64,000 nucleotides of DNA, taken from Bacteroidaceae bacterium. GTDB lineage: Bacteria > Bacteroidota > Bacteroidia > Bacteroidales > Bacteroidaceae. How positions within the stretch are numbered: the first letter of the stretch is position 1; each line of letters opens with the position of its first letter. The stretch spans positions 1 to 64,000 of the forward strand of contig JAFWXX010000035.1 of the NCBI GenBank assembly GCA_017522915.1. The letters run 5' to 3'. This document shows positions 1-8,600 of this stretch, in pieces. A model generated the notes under the pieces. The model did not search any database. It was not told the DNA's origin and saw only the letters and a list, made by a program, of their open reading frames with translations. The translations under genes and the position numbers were made by a program.

Positions 1-1
1 T

Positions 2-133
2 AACAAGAAAAAAAGCAATTATGTCATTAACAATAACCAAAAGAAAGAAGAACTCTTTAGGTTTTTTGACAACTACGGACATAATGGAATAAAAATAAAC
101 GTCGGCCCCGATTTAGAAGATTGGTATAAATAG
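2..133 (+). CDS. C-terminal end of a gene truncated by the window edge
   Basis: An open frame runs in from the left edge and stops at TAG 131-133, giving 43 residues that end in EDWYK. Only 7 nt separate this stop from the ATG at 141, so it is probably the upstream partner of the next gene in an operon. The composition is Asn/Lys-rich like its neighbours. The fragment is too short to assign a family. Confidence 0.55.
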   Translation, partial: NKKKSNYVINNNQKKEELFRFFDNYGHNGIKINVGPDLEDWYK

Positions 134-140
134 CAATAAT

Positions 141-833
141 ATGAAACGAATAACCTTTACAATGCTATTGCTTACAGTACTATTTGCTGCAAAAGCCCAG
201 TACTTTCCCATTGATACGGCAAGGCTGAACAGTGCATATAGAGCAATAATAAGTGGAGAGCGCAATATAAAGACCGAGATGGAGTTTTTGGAGACCTACC
301 CGACTACTTGGTTGGAGTTCTATATGACATACAACTATGTAGATGACAAGGAATACGACATCGAGATGAGCCAACTGTGCACAGAGCATATCTCTACGCT
401 GTTTGGGCTGTCACGCATAAATGACACAGTTAAATGCAAGAAGATAGTAGACCTAACGATTGGAATGAAAGAAAGCGGTGAGTGTACTGGAGTTTATCAA
501 GATTATCTGGTCGGTTACATTTTAAGCAACGAAGAACTGGTACTTGATTACCTCTCGAAATTAAAGAAAGGACATCAAATGGAATTTTGGCAATTCTGCT
601 GGTCCACAGTAACAGAGTGTTCAAGAGCAGAGGCCTTCAATGAGATATACAACCGCATGAGAAACAGGTTCCCAAGAGAGATGGAAATTTCCCGTAATGC
701 ATTCAGATATTTTTACAATGGAATAAACTACCCGACTTTATTGCCACACAAAGAAGAGGAATATCAACGTAAGTTCATTGACAGTAATCACAAAAAAATA
801 TTCAATGGTTATTTAGACAGTCAGGAAGATTAG
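141..833 (+). CDS. Exported protein of unknown function
   Basis: A 230-residue protein with an N-terminal signal peptide (hydrophobic residues 5-17, cleavage expected after AKA at 17-19), so it is probably periplasmic. I do not recognise a family. The mature part is rich in Tyr, Phe and charged residues and looks helical, with a WLEFYMTYNYVDD segment near residue 55. That segment has a second, degraded copy at 1650-1715, so parts of this gene have been duplicated nearby. It starts 7 nt after an upstream gene and is followed 20 nt later by another exported protein, so the three may form one transcript. The AT-rich codon use differs from the housekeeping genes further right and fits accessory DNA. 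Confidence 0.75.
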   Translation: MKRITFTMLLLTVLFAAKAQYFPIDTARLNSAYRAIISGERNIKTEMEFLETYPTTWLEFYMTYNYVDDKEYDIEMSQLCTEHISTLFGLSRINDTVKCKKIVDLTIGMKESGECTGVYQDYLVGYILSNEELVLDYLSKLKKGHQMEFWQFCWSTVTECSRAEAFNEIYNRMRNRFPREMEISRNAFRYFYNGINYPTLLPHKEEEYQRKFIDSNHKKIFNGYLDSQED

Positions 834-853
834 ATTTACAAATACAGCAAACA

Positions 854-1345
854 ATGGGAAACTTAAAATCGGGCTTTAGGAGCATAATCTTTGCTTTTGC
901 TATATTGTTTATCAGCTGTAGCGAAGACACAAAACGTAATATCTATTTTGCCTTAGATATGGCAGGAGTTCTTATTCCAAGTGAAACAAGAATTGATTTA
1001 CCGCTCAATAAGGAACATATAGAAAAGATATTTTCATTTCAAGATTACTACAAAGAGGAATGTGATAGTCTATTTTTGGTATATCCTTATTTCAACACAA
1101 AATGTAAAGACTTTCTTAGCATAAGGATGTCGAATATATTAAGAAGAAAGTGCGATAACAATACAAATTTTGATTCATTCTCTACACTTCTTTTTATTAA
1201 GGGAAACACAGTTAAAGCTTATTCTATAATAGAATCTGTTGACGCAGATTTTGATTCAGAAGAGGTAGAAAAACATTATATCTTCCCAATCGACCAGAAG
1301 TTTATAATAGACAAGGAAAAGAATATTCATTTATACAAAGAATAG
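854..1345 (+). CDS. Putative lipoprotein of unknown function
   Basis: A 163-residue protein with a short charged N-terminus, a hydrophobic stretch (residues 10-20) and a lipobox LFISC with Cys22 as the likely lipidated residue. The mature domain has alternating hydrophobic segments compatible with a small beta-rich fold. No known family is recognised. It begins 20 nt after the previous exported protein and is very AT-rich, like the rest of the first 2 kb. No terminator follows directly; the next clear one is at 1744-1791. Confidence 0.7.
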   Translation: MGNLKSGFRSIIFAFAILFISCSEDTKRNIYFALDMAGVLIPSETRIDLPLNKEHIEKIFSFQDYYKEECDSLFLVYPYFNTKCKDFLSIRMSNILRRKCDNNTNFDSFSTLLFIKGNTVKAYSIIESVDADFDSEEVEKHYIFPIDQKFIIDKEKNIHLYKE

Positions 1346-1557
1346 TATTTCTGCACATTTTAGCGTAAAATAAACTTGTTTATCCATGTTTTTGCTTGTT
1401 TTTAAGTAGAGACTGCATGCTATAAATCAACAGTTCACATTTCTTCAAAAGCATCTGCTTGTCTAAACAGAACTGCGTTTAAAAATCCTTGTCAATATCA
1501 GAACCGACTCTATTGTTCATTAAAAAACAGTTCTCTCACTGCTTGTACGCGCCATCA

Positions 1558-1649
1558 CAGCCCTATTTGCAGGTTATGACCGACTTCGTTTTGTGGCGTA
1601 CGGACATCACCGCAAAAGGAACGTACAAATATAATGACAAGCTATTCTT
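1558..1649 (+). repeat. Direct repeat, left copy (porP segment)
   Basis: This 92-bp segment is 95 percent identical to 18961-19052 and in direct orientation. The two copies bracket the ten-gene operon at 2094-18224. Recombination between them would remove about 17.4 kb. Confidence 0.85.
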
Positions 1650-1719
1650 GGAGGCCTACTCTACTATCTGGTTGGAGTTCTATATGACATACAGCTATGT
1701 AGATGACGAGGAATATTAA
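1558..1719 (+). pseudogene. Chimeric remnant: porP fragment joined to a fragment of the gene at 141
   Basis: Bases 1558-1649 match 18961-19052 inside the intact porP/sprF gene at 87 of 92 positions, in the same orientation and reading frame (peptide PYLQVMTDFV...). From 1650 to about 1715 the sequence instead matches 290-355 of the exported-protein gene at roughly 58 of 66 positions (WLEFYMTYSYVDD). The frame stays open across the join and ends at TAA 1717-1719. The frame can only be extended back to a TTG at 1489, with no credible start region. I read it as a non-functional product of recombination; the junction falls where both parents share a TT-GGAG-like short match. Confidence 0.8.
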
Positions 1720-1743
1720 TTACAAACAAAGAAACAAGCACAT

Positions 1744-1791
1744 AAACACCTGTGAGATAAACGATGTTGTTTGTTTATCTCACAGGTGTTT
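1744..1791 (+). terminator. Intrinsic terminator
   Basis: A perfect 19-bp inverted repeat (1744-1762 with 1773-1791, loop of 10) is followed by a T-rich run. It should end transcription from the 141-1345 genes and insulate the downstream operon. Confidence 0.85.
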
Positions 1792-1846
1792 TATTCTCTT
1801 TTGCTGCCAAATCTGTATATCTAAAATCAACGGTTTTTGATTCTAA

Positions 1847-2020
1847 GAATTAGCATGTATCCCTAAATCACAAAGGGACAAGAAATACGGAACTTGCTTC
1901 GATATTTATCACGACACGAAAGAGAATCATTTACTATTATATTGTGGAAGAGCAATATTTGCGGATGCGGTTACTTTAACGCCTTGTCTGTACAGCATTG
2001 TAAACAAGAATTATAAATAA
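1847..2020 (+). pseudogene. Start-less open fragment, possible gene remnant
   Basis: A frame open from 1847 to TAA 2018-2020 encodes about 57 residues, including a KYGTCFDIYHD segment and a cysteine-rich middle. It has no start codon and directly abuts the promoter of the next operon. It may be the tail of a lost gene; the call rests only on the open frame and protein-like composition. Confidence 0.25.
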
Positions 2021-2022
2021 AT

Positions 2023-2053
2023 TTTGATAATGTTTTAATTTTTTATACATTCG
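2023..2053 (+). promoter_or_regulatory. Promoter of the ten-gene GTPase/tubulin/TIR operon
   Basis: Bacteroidetes-type -33 TTTG (2023-2026), a 19-nt spacer and -7 TACATTCG (2046-2053, one mismatch to TAnnTTTG). Transcription should start near 2057, giving a leader of about 37 nt to the ATG at 2094. Confidence 0.7.
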
Positions 2054-2093
2054 CAGATTGTAACATGCTATACTACTTTTTCACCAAAAGAAT

Positions 2094-2276
2094 ATGAATG
2101 CAGCAATAACACTCATAATCATAGGGCTACTGGTTTCCTATATTCTGCCTGGCTTCCTGCCAAAAGGCAAAAACAAAAAGGCCAGCAAAAAGAACGCTTT
2201 GATATGCAAAGCAATAGGATGGCTTCTTATATTCCTTGGAGCATATAATGCAATAAGCATACTTTTGGAGTTTTAA
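2094..2276 (+). CDS. Small two-helix membrane protein, first gene of the operon
   Basis: A 60-residue protein with two hydrophobic helices (about 4-22 and 40-58) joined by a strongly basic loop (KGKNKKASKK), so the loop is probably cytoplasmic and both termini periplasmic. No family is recognised. It lies 41 nt after the predicted -7 element and 18 nt before the vWA lipoprotein, so it is translated from the start of the operon mRNA. It may be a small membrane subunit or a leader-type regulator of the complex. The clean start, the promoter fit and the clear transmembrane pattern support a real gene despite its size. Confidence 0.7.
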   Translation: MNAAITLIIIGLLVSYILPGFLPKGKNKKASKKNALICKAIGWLLIFLGAYNAISILLEF

Positions 2277-2294
2277 AAAATAAATACATAGACA

Positions 2295-3614
2295 ATGAAA
2301 AGAATAACAAAATCTCTCAGCACATTATGCGCTGTTATTATGATCGTGACCGCCACGGTATCCTGTACATACAGAGTTGAAGATTTGGTACGGATAGGTG
2401 AGTTCCACAAGGCTTCATTGAATGATTCCGGCAACAAAGCAATGAACGAAGAAACAAAGGTGGATTTGTATATCGATTATTCCGATTGTATGATTACAGC
2501 CACAAAGTCACCCTATTACACTAGTGTACAGCCTGCAATCATCGCATGCAATCCCAATTACTACTCAATCAAGGGAAATGAAATAAAGTTCGAGACAAAC
2601 GACAAGATGAAAATCCATCAGCTCCTGAACACAATAAGGAATGTTGATTACTCCAACATCAAGGGTGCTGTTGACAGCATAATCGCCAACAAGAACCAGG
2701 CTATCATCATCACCGATGGAGAATTCTACCAGAAAGGAGTTGGCGCAAACCTCAACAACCCTTATCTTGCCGATGAATTCAAGGAATGGCTCACTATGGG
2801 ATACGACATCTATATATACAGCGAGCCTTATACCTTCCAGGGATATACAAAGAACAGATATTATATGCTGTTTACCGACAATAAGCTGGAGGACAACATA
2901 CAGAAGATATTCTCACGCAACGCTCCCAAACAGGACGATGTCAAGATGGTGCACCTTTATAGCGGAACCCCGACTGTAAAGTTCGCAAACGGCAAAACAG
3001 AATTCAACGAACAGATGTTGGTTACAGAAGATGCAGAGGTCAATGCAAGCCTCTCATACGAGTGCCATACCGTTGATGCATATTGGGATGATATGCATAA
3101 TTACATATTGAATGCAACTGATGACGAAGGAAACCTAATAAAGGGAGGAGAGCCTGTCATTAAGGGCATATCCATAAACACCACCGACGAAGATGCATAC
3201 AAGCCGGCAGAACTAGAACTGAAGTGCTATGAGATTAGCGACATGTATATGGCAAGCGATTCTTCTTTCGGCAAAGTAACATTGCCTGCAGCTATAAAGG
3301 ACCTCTTTGTCCTTGATGAAGAGGAATGGAAGAATGGGGAGATTGTCATAAAACTGCATCCCGACTTTGACGGCTCATGCCTTACAGGAGGAGAAGGAAA
3401 CCTCATCAGAGTTGACATTTGTGTAAAGAAATCGGAAGAGAACTTTACAAACAAGCCGGAAATTGGCGGCAACTTCAAGTTCGATTCTCCTTGGGGATTC
3501 AACACATCTGTATATGAGAGTCTCAAACAGGTTCTTCTAGACCCAGCTATCAGCCCGGAGAACAGCGGCAGCCCAATCATTTACACAATCTACCTGTCAA
3601 CATACACAATCTAA
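2295..3614 (+). CDS. von Willebrand factor A-like lipoprotein
   Basis: A 439-residue protein with a lipoprotein signal (TATVSC, Cys24). The region after residue 55 resembles a vWA fold: a beta strand ending in D61-Y-S-D-C65, similar to a MIDAS DxSxS motif with Cys in the last position; then a strand IIITDGE with D141; and a further strand YDIYIYSE. The remainder (about 230-439) is beta-rich. vWA domains usually bind a partner through a metal ion, so it may recognise a ligand or another subunit at the membrane surface. It is the second gene of the operon, 18 nt after the small membrane protein. The vWA call rests on pattern only; the rest of the protein is unassigned. Confidence 0.7.
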   Translation: MKRITKSLSTLCAVIMIVTATVSCTYRVEDLVRIGEFHKASLNDSGNKAMNEETKVDLYIDYSDCMITATKSPYYTSVQPAIIACNPNYYSIKGNEIKFETNDKMKIHQLLNTIRNVDYSNIKGAVDSIIANKNQAIIITDGEFYQKGVGANLNNPYLADEFKEWLTMGYDIYIYSEPYTFQGYTKNRYYMLFTDNKLEDNIQKIFSRNAPKQDDVKMVHLYSGTPTVKFANGKTEFNEQMLVTEDAEVNASLSYECHTVDAYWDDMHNYILNATDDEGNLIKGGEPVIKGISINTTDEDAYKPAELELKCYEISDMYMASDSSFGKVTLPAAIKDLFVLDEEEWKNGEIVIKLHPDFDGSCLTGGEGNLIRVDICVKKSEENFTNKPEIGGNFKFDSPWGFNTSVYESLKQVLLDPAISPENSGSPIIYTIYLSTYTI

Positions 3615-3650
3615 CAGACAATTCAATAATTAAATCAAATATCAAAGACT

Positions 3651-4034
3651 ATGGTTTCAAAAATCACAACAGCAGTCCAGCTGCATCAGGCCGAAATGGC
3701 CACTTATATGACAGATGCTATTATTGGCATAGCATTCATTGTATTGATCATTATCATCGCAAACATGATTTCATGGCAGCCTGGTGCTCATGACGGTTCT
3801 CCAGCAAAGCGCAGAGTATGGTTCTGGATCATGGCAGTCACATGCCTTTTCACAAGCCTGGGAGTGAATTATTTCTCATGGCTACGCCACATCAGCAAGG
3901 CACAGTTCGTTACTGAATATATTATACACATGATTGCAGCAGCTGTTGTTGGCAGTTTGATATATGCCGGCATTACTTACATTATTTGCAAAATGCAGAA
4001 GAAGGATACAAAGCTTGCATCCATATTCAAATAA
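3651..4034 (+). CDS. Three-helix inner-membrane protein
   Basis: A 127-residue protein with three predicted transmembrane helices (about 22-45, 58-80 and 90-115) and short polar ends. No family is recognised. It sits between the vWA lipoprotein and the tubulin-like gene, 36 nt and 30 nt away. It could anchor the cytoplasmic tubulin-like or actin-like subunits at the inner membrane, but that is inference from position alone. Confidence 0.7.
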   Translation: MVSKITTAVQLHQAEMATYMTDAIIGIAFIVLIIIIANMISWQPGAHDGSPAKRRVWFWIMAVTCLFTSLGVNYFSWLRHISKAQFVTEYIIHMIAAAVVGSLIYAGITYIICKMQKKDTKLASIFK

Positions 4035-4064
4035 TGCTGCACAAACTATAAAATATCCAAAGTT

Positions 4065-5639
4065 ATGAATACATACAATGTCATAGCAATAGGAGGCACT
4101 GGAATGAGGTGTGCAGAAAGCCTTGTACAATTGTGCGCTATGGGAATGTTTGACAACACCGAAATAAATCTGCTGGCTCTTGATACGGATTTCGAGAACG
4201 GCAATTTCAAGAGACTCAAGACTCTTGTCGATAACTACAACCGTATTACCGCCGACCGTGACGGAGTAGCATCGGACACACTGTTCTCGGCAAAGATAAA
4301 CTACTTCACATTCTCCCCTACATACACATCAGGCACATGCTTCGATATCATATCACGTTACAGCGAAGCACAAACCAACACACATGATGATGATGGGGTA
4401 AAATGGCAGGACAGCGACCTGGTTGACCTGTTCCTTACACCTGAAATGAGGAAAATGGACCTTCAGCACGGTTATAGAGCACAGACACAAATGGGCTCAA
4501 TGCTGATGTATCATGCAATAAAAGAAGAGGCATTGAACAACAAGCAGAGGGGTTCGGATCTAGTGCGTTACGTCGAGCAGCTGATGTCGAATCCAGGCAG
4601 CATAGTATTCATGTTCGGCTCAGTTTTTGGTGGAACCGGTGCATCATCGATACCCATCCTTCCCCATGCGTTGCAAGAGGCTGCAAGAATCATATCAAAG
4701 GACGGACAAGGTGATCTTCTGAGCAAAAACTATTTCGGAACTGTAATGCTGACCAACTACTTCAGCTTTGATTCACCAAATACTAAGGATGAGGTGTATG
4801 CGACTTCGGACAAGTTTGCATTGAACTCTCAAGCTGCATTATCATTCTATGACGAGGATGAAACAGTAAAGTCAACATACAAACGTCTTTATCTGATAGG
4901 ACGAGAAAGGCCACGCAACGTATCACGCAAAGAAACAGAGAGCGTTACAGGTGGTGCTGCTCAACGCAATCCGGAAGATTACATTGAACTGGCAGCAGCT
5001 TCGGCCGCCTATGACTTCTATCATTGGGTTCAAGAACACTTGGCTAAAACAATAAGCAACAAAAATCTGGGAGCGGCAACAGCAGAAATATATTATCGCA
5101 CAATTTCATCGGACGAGGAGGACTGTCTTTCATTTGAATCGTTCTTCGGAGCAGACAAGGATAAGTTCGCACAAAAATGCGGAATCATGATGGCTTCTGC
5201 TTTCCTGTTCGGACCACAGGACTTTGCGACTAACCGCAGGAATCACTCGTCATTCAGTGCTTTGACCGAAGCCGATGTCAAGAATATAAGAGACTTCTTC
5301 CGCCATTTCTATGACCTGGAAGGAATTGATGAGCAGGAACCCGGCAGCGGTTGGATCAGACAGATGCAGGAATCTGCCATAGAGCAGGGTTATCAGGGTT
5401 TCCTGTTTAACCAGGCTGCATACAATACAACCCCGAATTCTGCAAGAAAGTTCAAATACAACGAGCAGATGTATCCTGAAAAATCGGCATTCAAGTTCGA
5501 CACATCACTATTAAGCAATGCGTACGATACATTCAAGAAGGAGTTCGGAGACATGGTATTCAGCGACAGCGACAAGAGCGCAGTCTCTGCTCTGCTCAAA
5601 CGTACGTATGATACTTTTTCAAAACTTTATGGTTTTTAA
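4065..5639 (+). CDS. Tubulin/FtsZ-superfamily protein
   Basis: A 524-residue protein. The N-terminus (strand VIAIGGTGMR, glycines 10, 11 and 13) resembles the first nucleotide-binding loop of tubulin and FtsZ. The LLALDTD segment follows, as in that fold. The signature loop appears as FGGTGA at 188-193, matching GGGTGSG of FtsZ with a reduced glycine run. Length and motif spacing fit the tubulin-like family found in bacterial conflict-type operons rather than cell-division FtsZ. The C-terminal half has no obvious match to the catalytic T7 loop of FtsZ, so polymer-stimulated GTP hydrolysis is uncertain. It lies 18 nt before the actin-fold gene. It probably binds GTP and assembles in response to a signal. 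Confidence 0.8.
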   Translation: MNTYNVIAIGGTGMRCAESLVQLCAMGMFDNTEINLLALDTDFENGNFKRLKTLVDNYNRITADRDGVASDTLFSAKINYFTFSPTYTSGTCFDIISRYSEAQTNTHDDDGVKWQDSDLVDLFLTPEMRKMDLQHGYRAQTQMGSMLMYHAIKEEALNNKQRGSDLVRYVEQLMSNPGSIVFMFGSVFGGTGASSIPILPHALQEAARIISKDGQGDLLSKNYFGTVMLTNYFSFDSPNTKDEVYATSDKFALNSQAALSFYDEDETVKSTYKRLYLIGRERPRNVSRKETESVTGGAAQRNPEDYIELAAASAAYDFYHWVQEHLAKTISNKNLGAATAEIYYRTISSDEEDCLSFESFFGADKDKFAQKCGIMMASAFLFGPQDFATNRRNHSSFSALTEADVKNIRDFFRHFYDLEGIDEQEPGSGWIRQMQESAIEQGYQGFLFNQAAYNTTPNSARKFKYNEQMYPEKSAFKFDTSLLSNAYDTFKKEFGDMVFSDSDKSAVSALLKRTYDTFSKLYGF

Positions 5640-5657
5640 CAATAGACTACTTGACTC

Positions 5658-8600
5658 ATGGCTATAACAAAAAATCTATTGCCTAAGTGTGTCAAAGGGC
5701 ATGAAACACAGCAAGCAAAGCCCAACACTTGGGAAAGCATGAAACAACCGAAGCAATTCATTGACAGCATAGACACTACTGGCGGCGAGTTGAATGATGC
5801 AGCAAAGTTCAACCTGCTTGTATCCAGCGTACCTTCACCGTGGGCACGTGTACATTTGACACAACATGCCCTTATACAGTGTGCCGACAAGACAGACAAC
5901 GGAATTTTGTCGAAGTTCTACTCATTCCTTTATAGCGAGTGGAGAGGACTTATTGCAGCATATGTCCTCTATCCTGAATATTTTGAACTGACCAATCCTA
6001 TTGAGCTTGTTTCAAAGGACATCAGTACAAAATCGGGGAAATTCGATATTCTCAGCACATACTCAGAGATGCTTTTTGAGAATGCACCTCTATGGAAATA
6101 CGAAAAGGGTAAGCTCGAACATCCTAAAATACAGTTGCTATATTACCATAATGGAGATCAGCGTTTTGTTGTTGGCGGTACATCACCTTTCAGTATACTC
6201 TTCACAGGCATGAATTACAGAATGCCTGAAGACGAGCAAAGAATCTATTGGATTGAGGACGGCAAGTTCCAGGACCCGGCAGATGTAAAGTATGAAACAT
6301 ACTACAAAGAAGGAGAAACCAAATACAATGACAAGCACTTCAATAACTTAAAGAAACTGTACTCGTTCCTTAACGGAGTTCAGAAGAACTGCTCGGCATA
6401 CATTTCAACACTTAAAAGCATATGGGAAAGTATTCACGATAAAGAAGAAATCACCACCGACAACAGATATGACATTGTGGAGAACGTGCTCTCTACGGGT
6501 ATATCTACGTGGATGGACGAAATAAAGAAAGTGCTTGGCAATGATGCTGAAAAATCAAAGAACATACCAGTAAACCACAAACGGCCGGAAGGTCCTCTCG
6601 GTGAGCTGTTAAATATAAAATCTGTCTATTACTGGCGTAACAATGCATTCTATACCCGTCCATTCGACGTTAACGAAAAGTTGGCAGACAACCATGAAGA
6701 GAAAGTTGAGGATGTAGAGAATCTGTTTATCAACAGCGACTATCTTGCAATATGGCGGGATTGTGCAATTGGTGTGACAGACCAGTTTGGCAACTCAAAC
6801 ACACAAAAAGAGCACGACTACAGTTTATCCCCAGTACATTTTATTAAGACTGAGGAGAACGGAAAGACATGGTTCCTGGCCGTTCCGCTAAGCGAATATG
6901 CACTTAAGAGCGTATTCAAGCAGGAATTTGTCCCAATCATTGAAGATTCAAACGAGAATGTAAAAATCATTGCAGAAAAGAACGGCAAGAAAGTTGACGT
7001 TTATCTGAAAGCACGTATTGACGCCGAAGGAGATTGGGTCAATATCAGAAACCGCTCTTTCAATGTGGAGACCCCAAATCAAGGCAAGAAAGTATTTGCA
7101 TGGCCGAACTTCTGCTCTTCGAAATGGCAGAAGTACTATTACTACAGCGAGTTTCCGATGAATGCCACAGGTGATGTCCAGATGGTTCCGGTCTTTGAAG
7201 ATATGGCCGATATTGAAAATCCACAAAGTACAGAACACTGGGATAAGGATGCATTCCTCAGAATGATTAAGTATCCGGCAAATGCGACTACAGATGCACA
7301 TGCATACGAAATCATCAGAACAAACAAGCCTTTACGCCGTATCAAGATACGCAAACGCATCGGAAACGGTATCTATGATTTGGGGTGGCTAGTCCTGAGA
7401 CAAGTCAATTACAAAGTCGGTCCAAACCAGCCACAAGGAATGCAGATGATTCCAGATTCGGATACACTTTCACCGACAACCGTAGGCTTCGACTTCGGAA
7501 GCACTAACTCATGTGCATATTATTGCGGACAAGGCACTAATGATATCCGCCCTATACCATTCTCAAACAGAAGACTCGCTATTATAGGTTTCGACAACAA
7601 GGAGATGAATACAGCAGAACCTAACGAATTGTTATTCATTTCCAACGAAAAGCCTATTAACGATAATGGACAGATAAAGTCATGGCTTCATGAGCATGAC
7701 CAGATGTTCATCGACCCGTCAAAAATGGGAGAAGAGCTAGTTGGTGGCGTTCCTGTCAACGAGACAAATATCAATGTAAAGAGTATGAACCGTTACGACA
7801 TTACTACAAATGCCGGAAAGCTTCATTACAACATGAAATGGCTTGTTGACAACGATGGCTCACGCCGTAAGAAAGCATTCATGAAGATGGTATGGATACA
7901 GATTTGTGCCGACCTCTTTGCTGAGAACATGTATCCTAGAACCTTGAACTGGTCATACCCAAGTGCTATGGGTTCAAAGGATATGAGTGCTCTTGAAGAC
8001 ATCTTTGCCGATATTCCTTCTCCATCACCAAATCACAAGATAGAAGAAAAGAATTCATATACAGAGGCGGAAGCAGTATGTTCATACTTTTTGGACAAAA
8101 ACATATCACTGGAAGAATATAATCTTTTTGTAGGTATGGACATCGGCGGTTCTACATCTGACATTCTGGTACTCGGCAAAGAGGCTTCTGCAACACAGCA
8201 GGCGGCTGTTAAGCCTGAAGTACAGGCCGTGGAAAACAAACCGGCTCCAGCTTCGGTTGATTATGATGAACTGGGCAGAAAGGAACTATGCGACCTTGTG
8301 CGCCAACGCGGACTCGCAGGAAAGGTGGACCTGGACGAACTGAGCAGAGGCGAAATTGCAGAGTTCCTAAAGGCAAACGAAGCTGGTGCAGTTGATTATG
8401 ACGAACTGAGCAGAAAGGAACTGTGTGAACTTGTACGCCAGCGCGGACTCGCAGGCAAGGTTGACCTGGACGAATTGAGCAGAGGTGAAATTGTCGAGTT
8501 CCTAAGAGCGAATGAAGCGGGTGCCGTTGATTATGATGAGCTGAGCAGAAAGGAACTCTGTGACCTTGCAAGCCAACGTGGTGTTGCAAACCAAGCAAAA

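Larger units (their letters stand above)
1346..2022. other. Decayed intergenic stretch
   Basis: About 680 bases with no intact gene. It contains the chimeric gene remnant (1558-1719), a strong hairpin terminator (1744-1791) and an open fragment lacking a start (1847-2020). Nothing recognisable was seen in 1346-1557 except AT-rich sequence. The tenth-of-window AT bias and the presence of fragments suggest a rearranged junction. Confidence 0.6.

Noticed and set aside
1489-1719. Open frame of 76 codons starting at TTG 1489
   Set aside because: It lacks a credible start, and its coding part is a mosaic of two other genes, so it is listed as a remnant.
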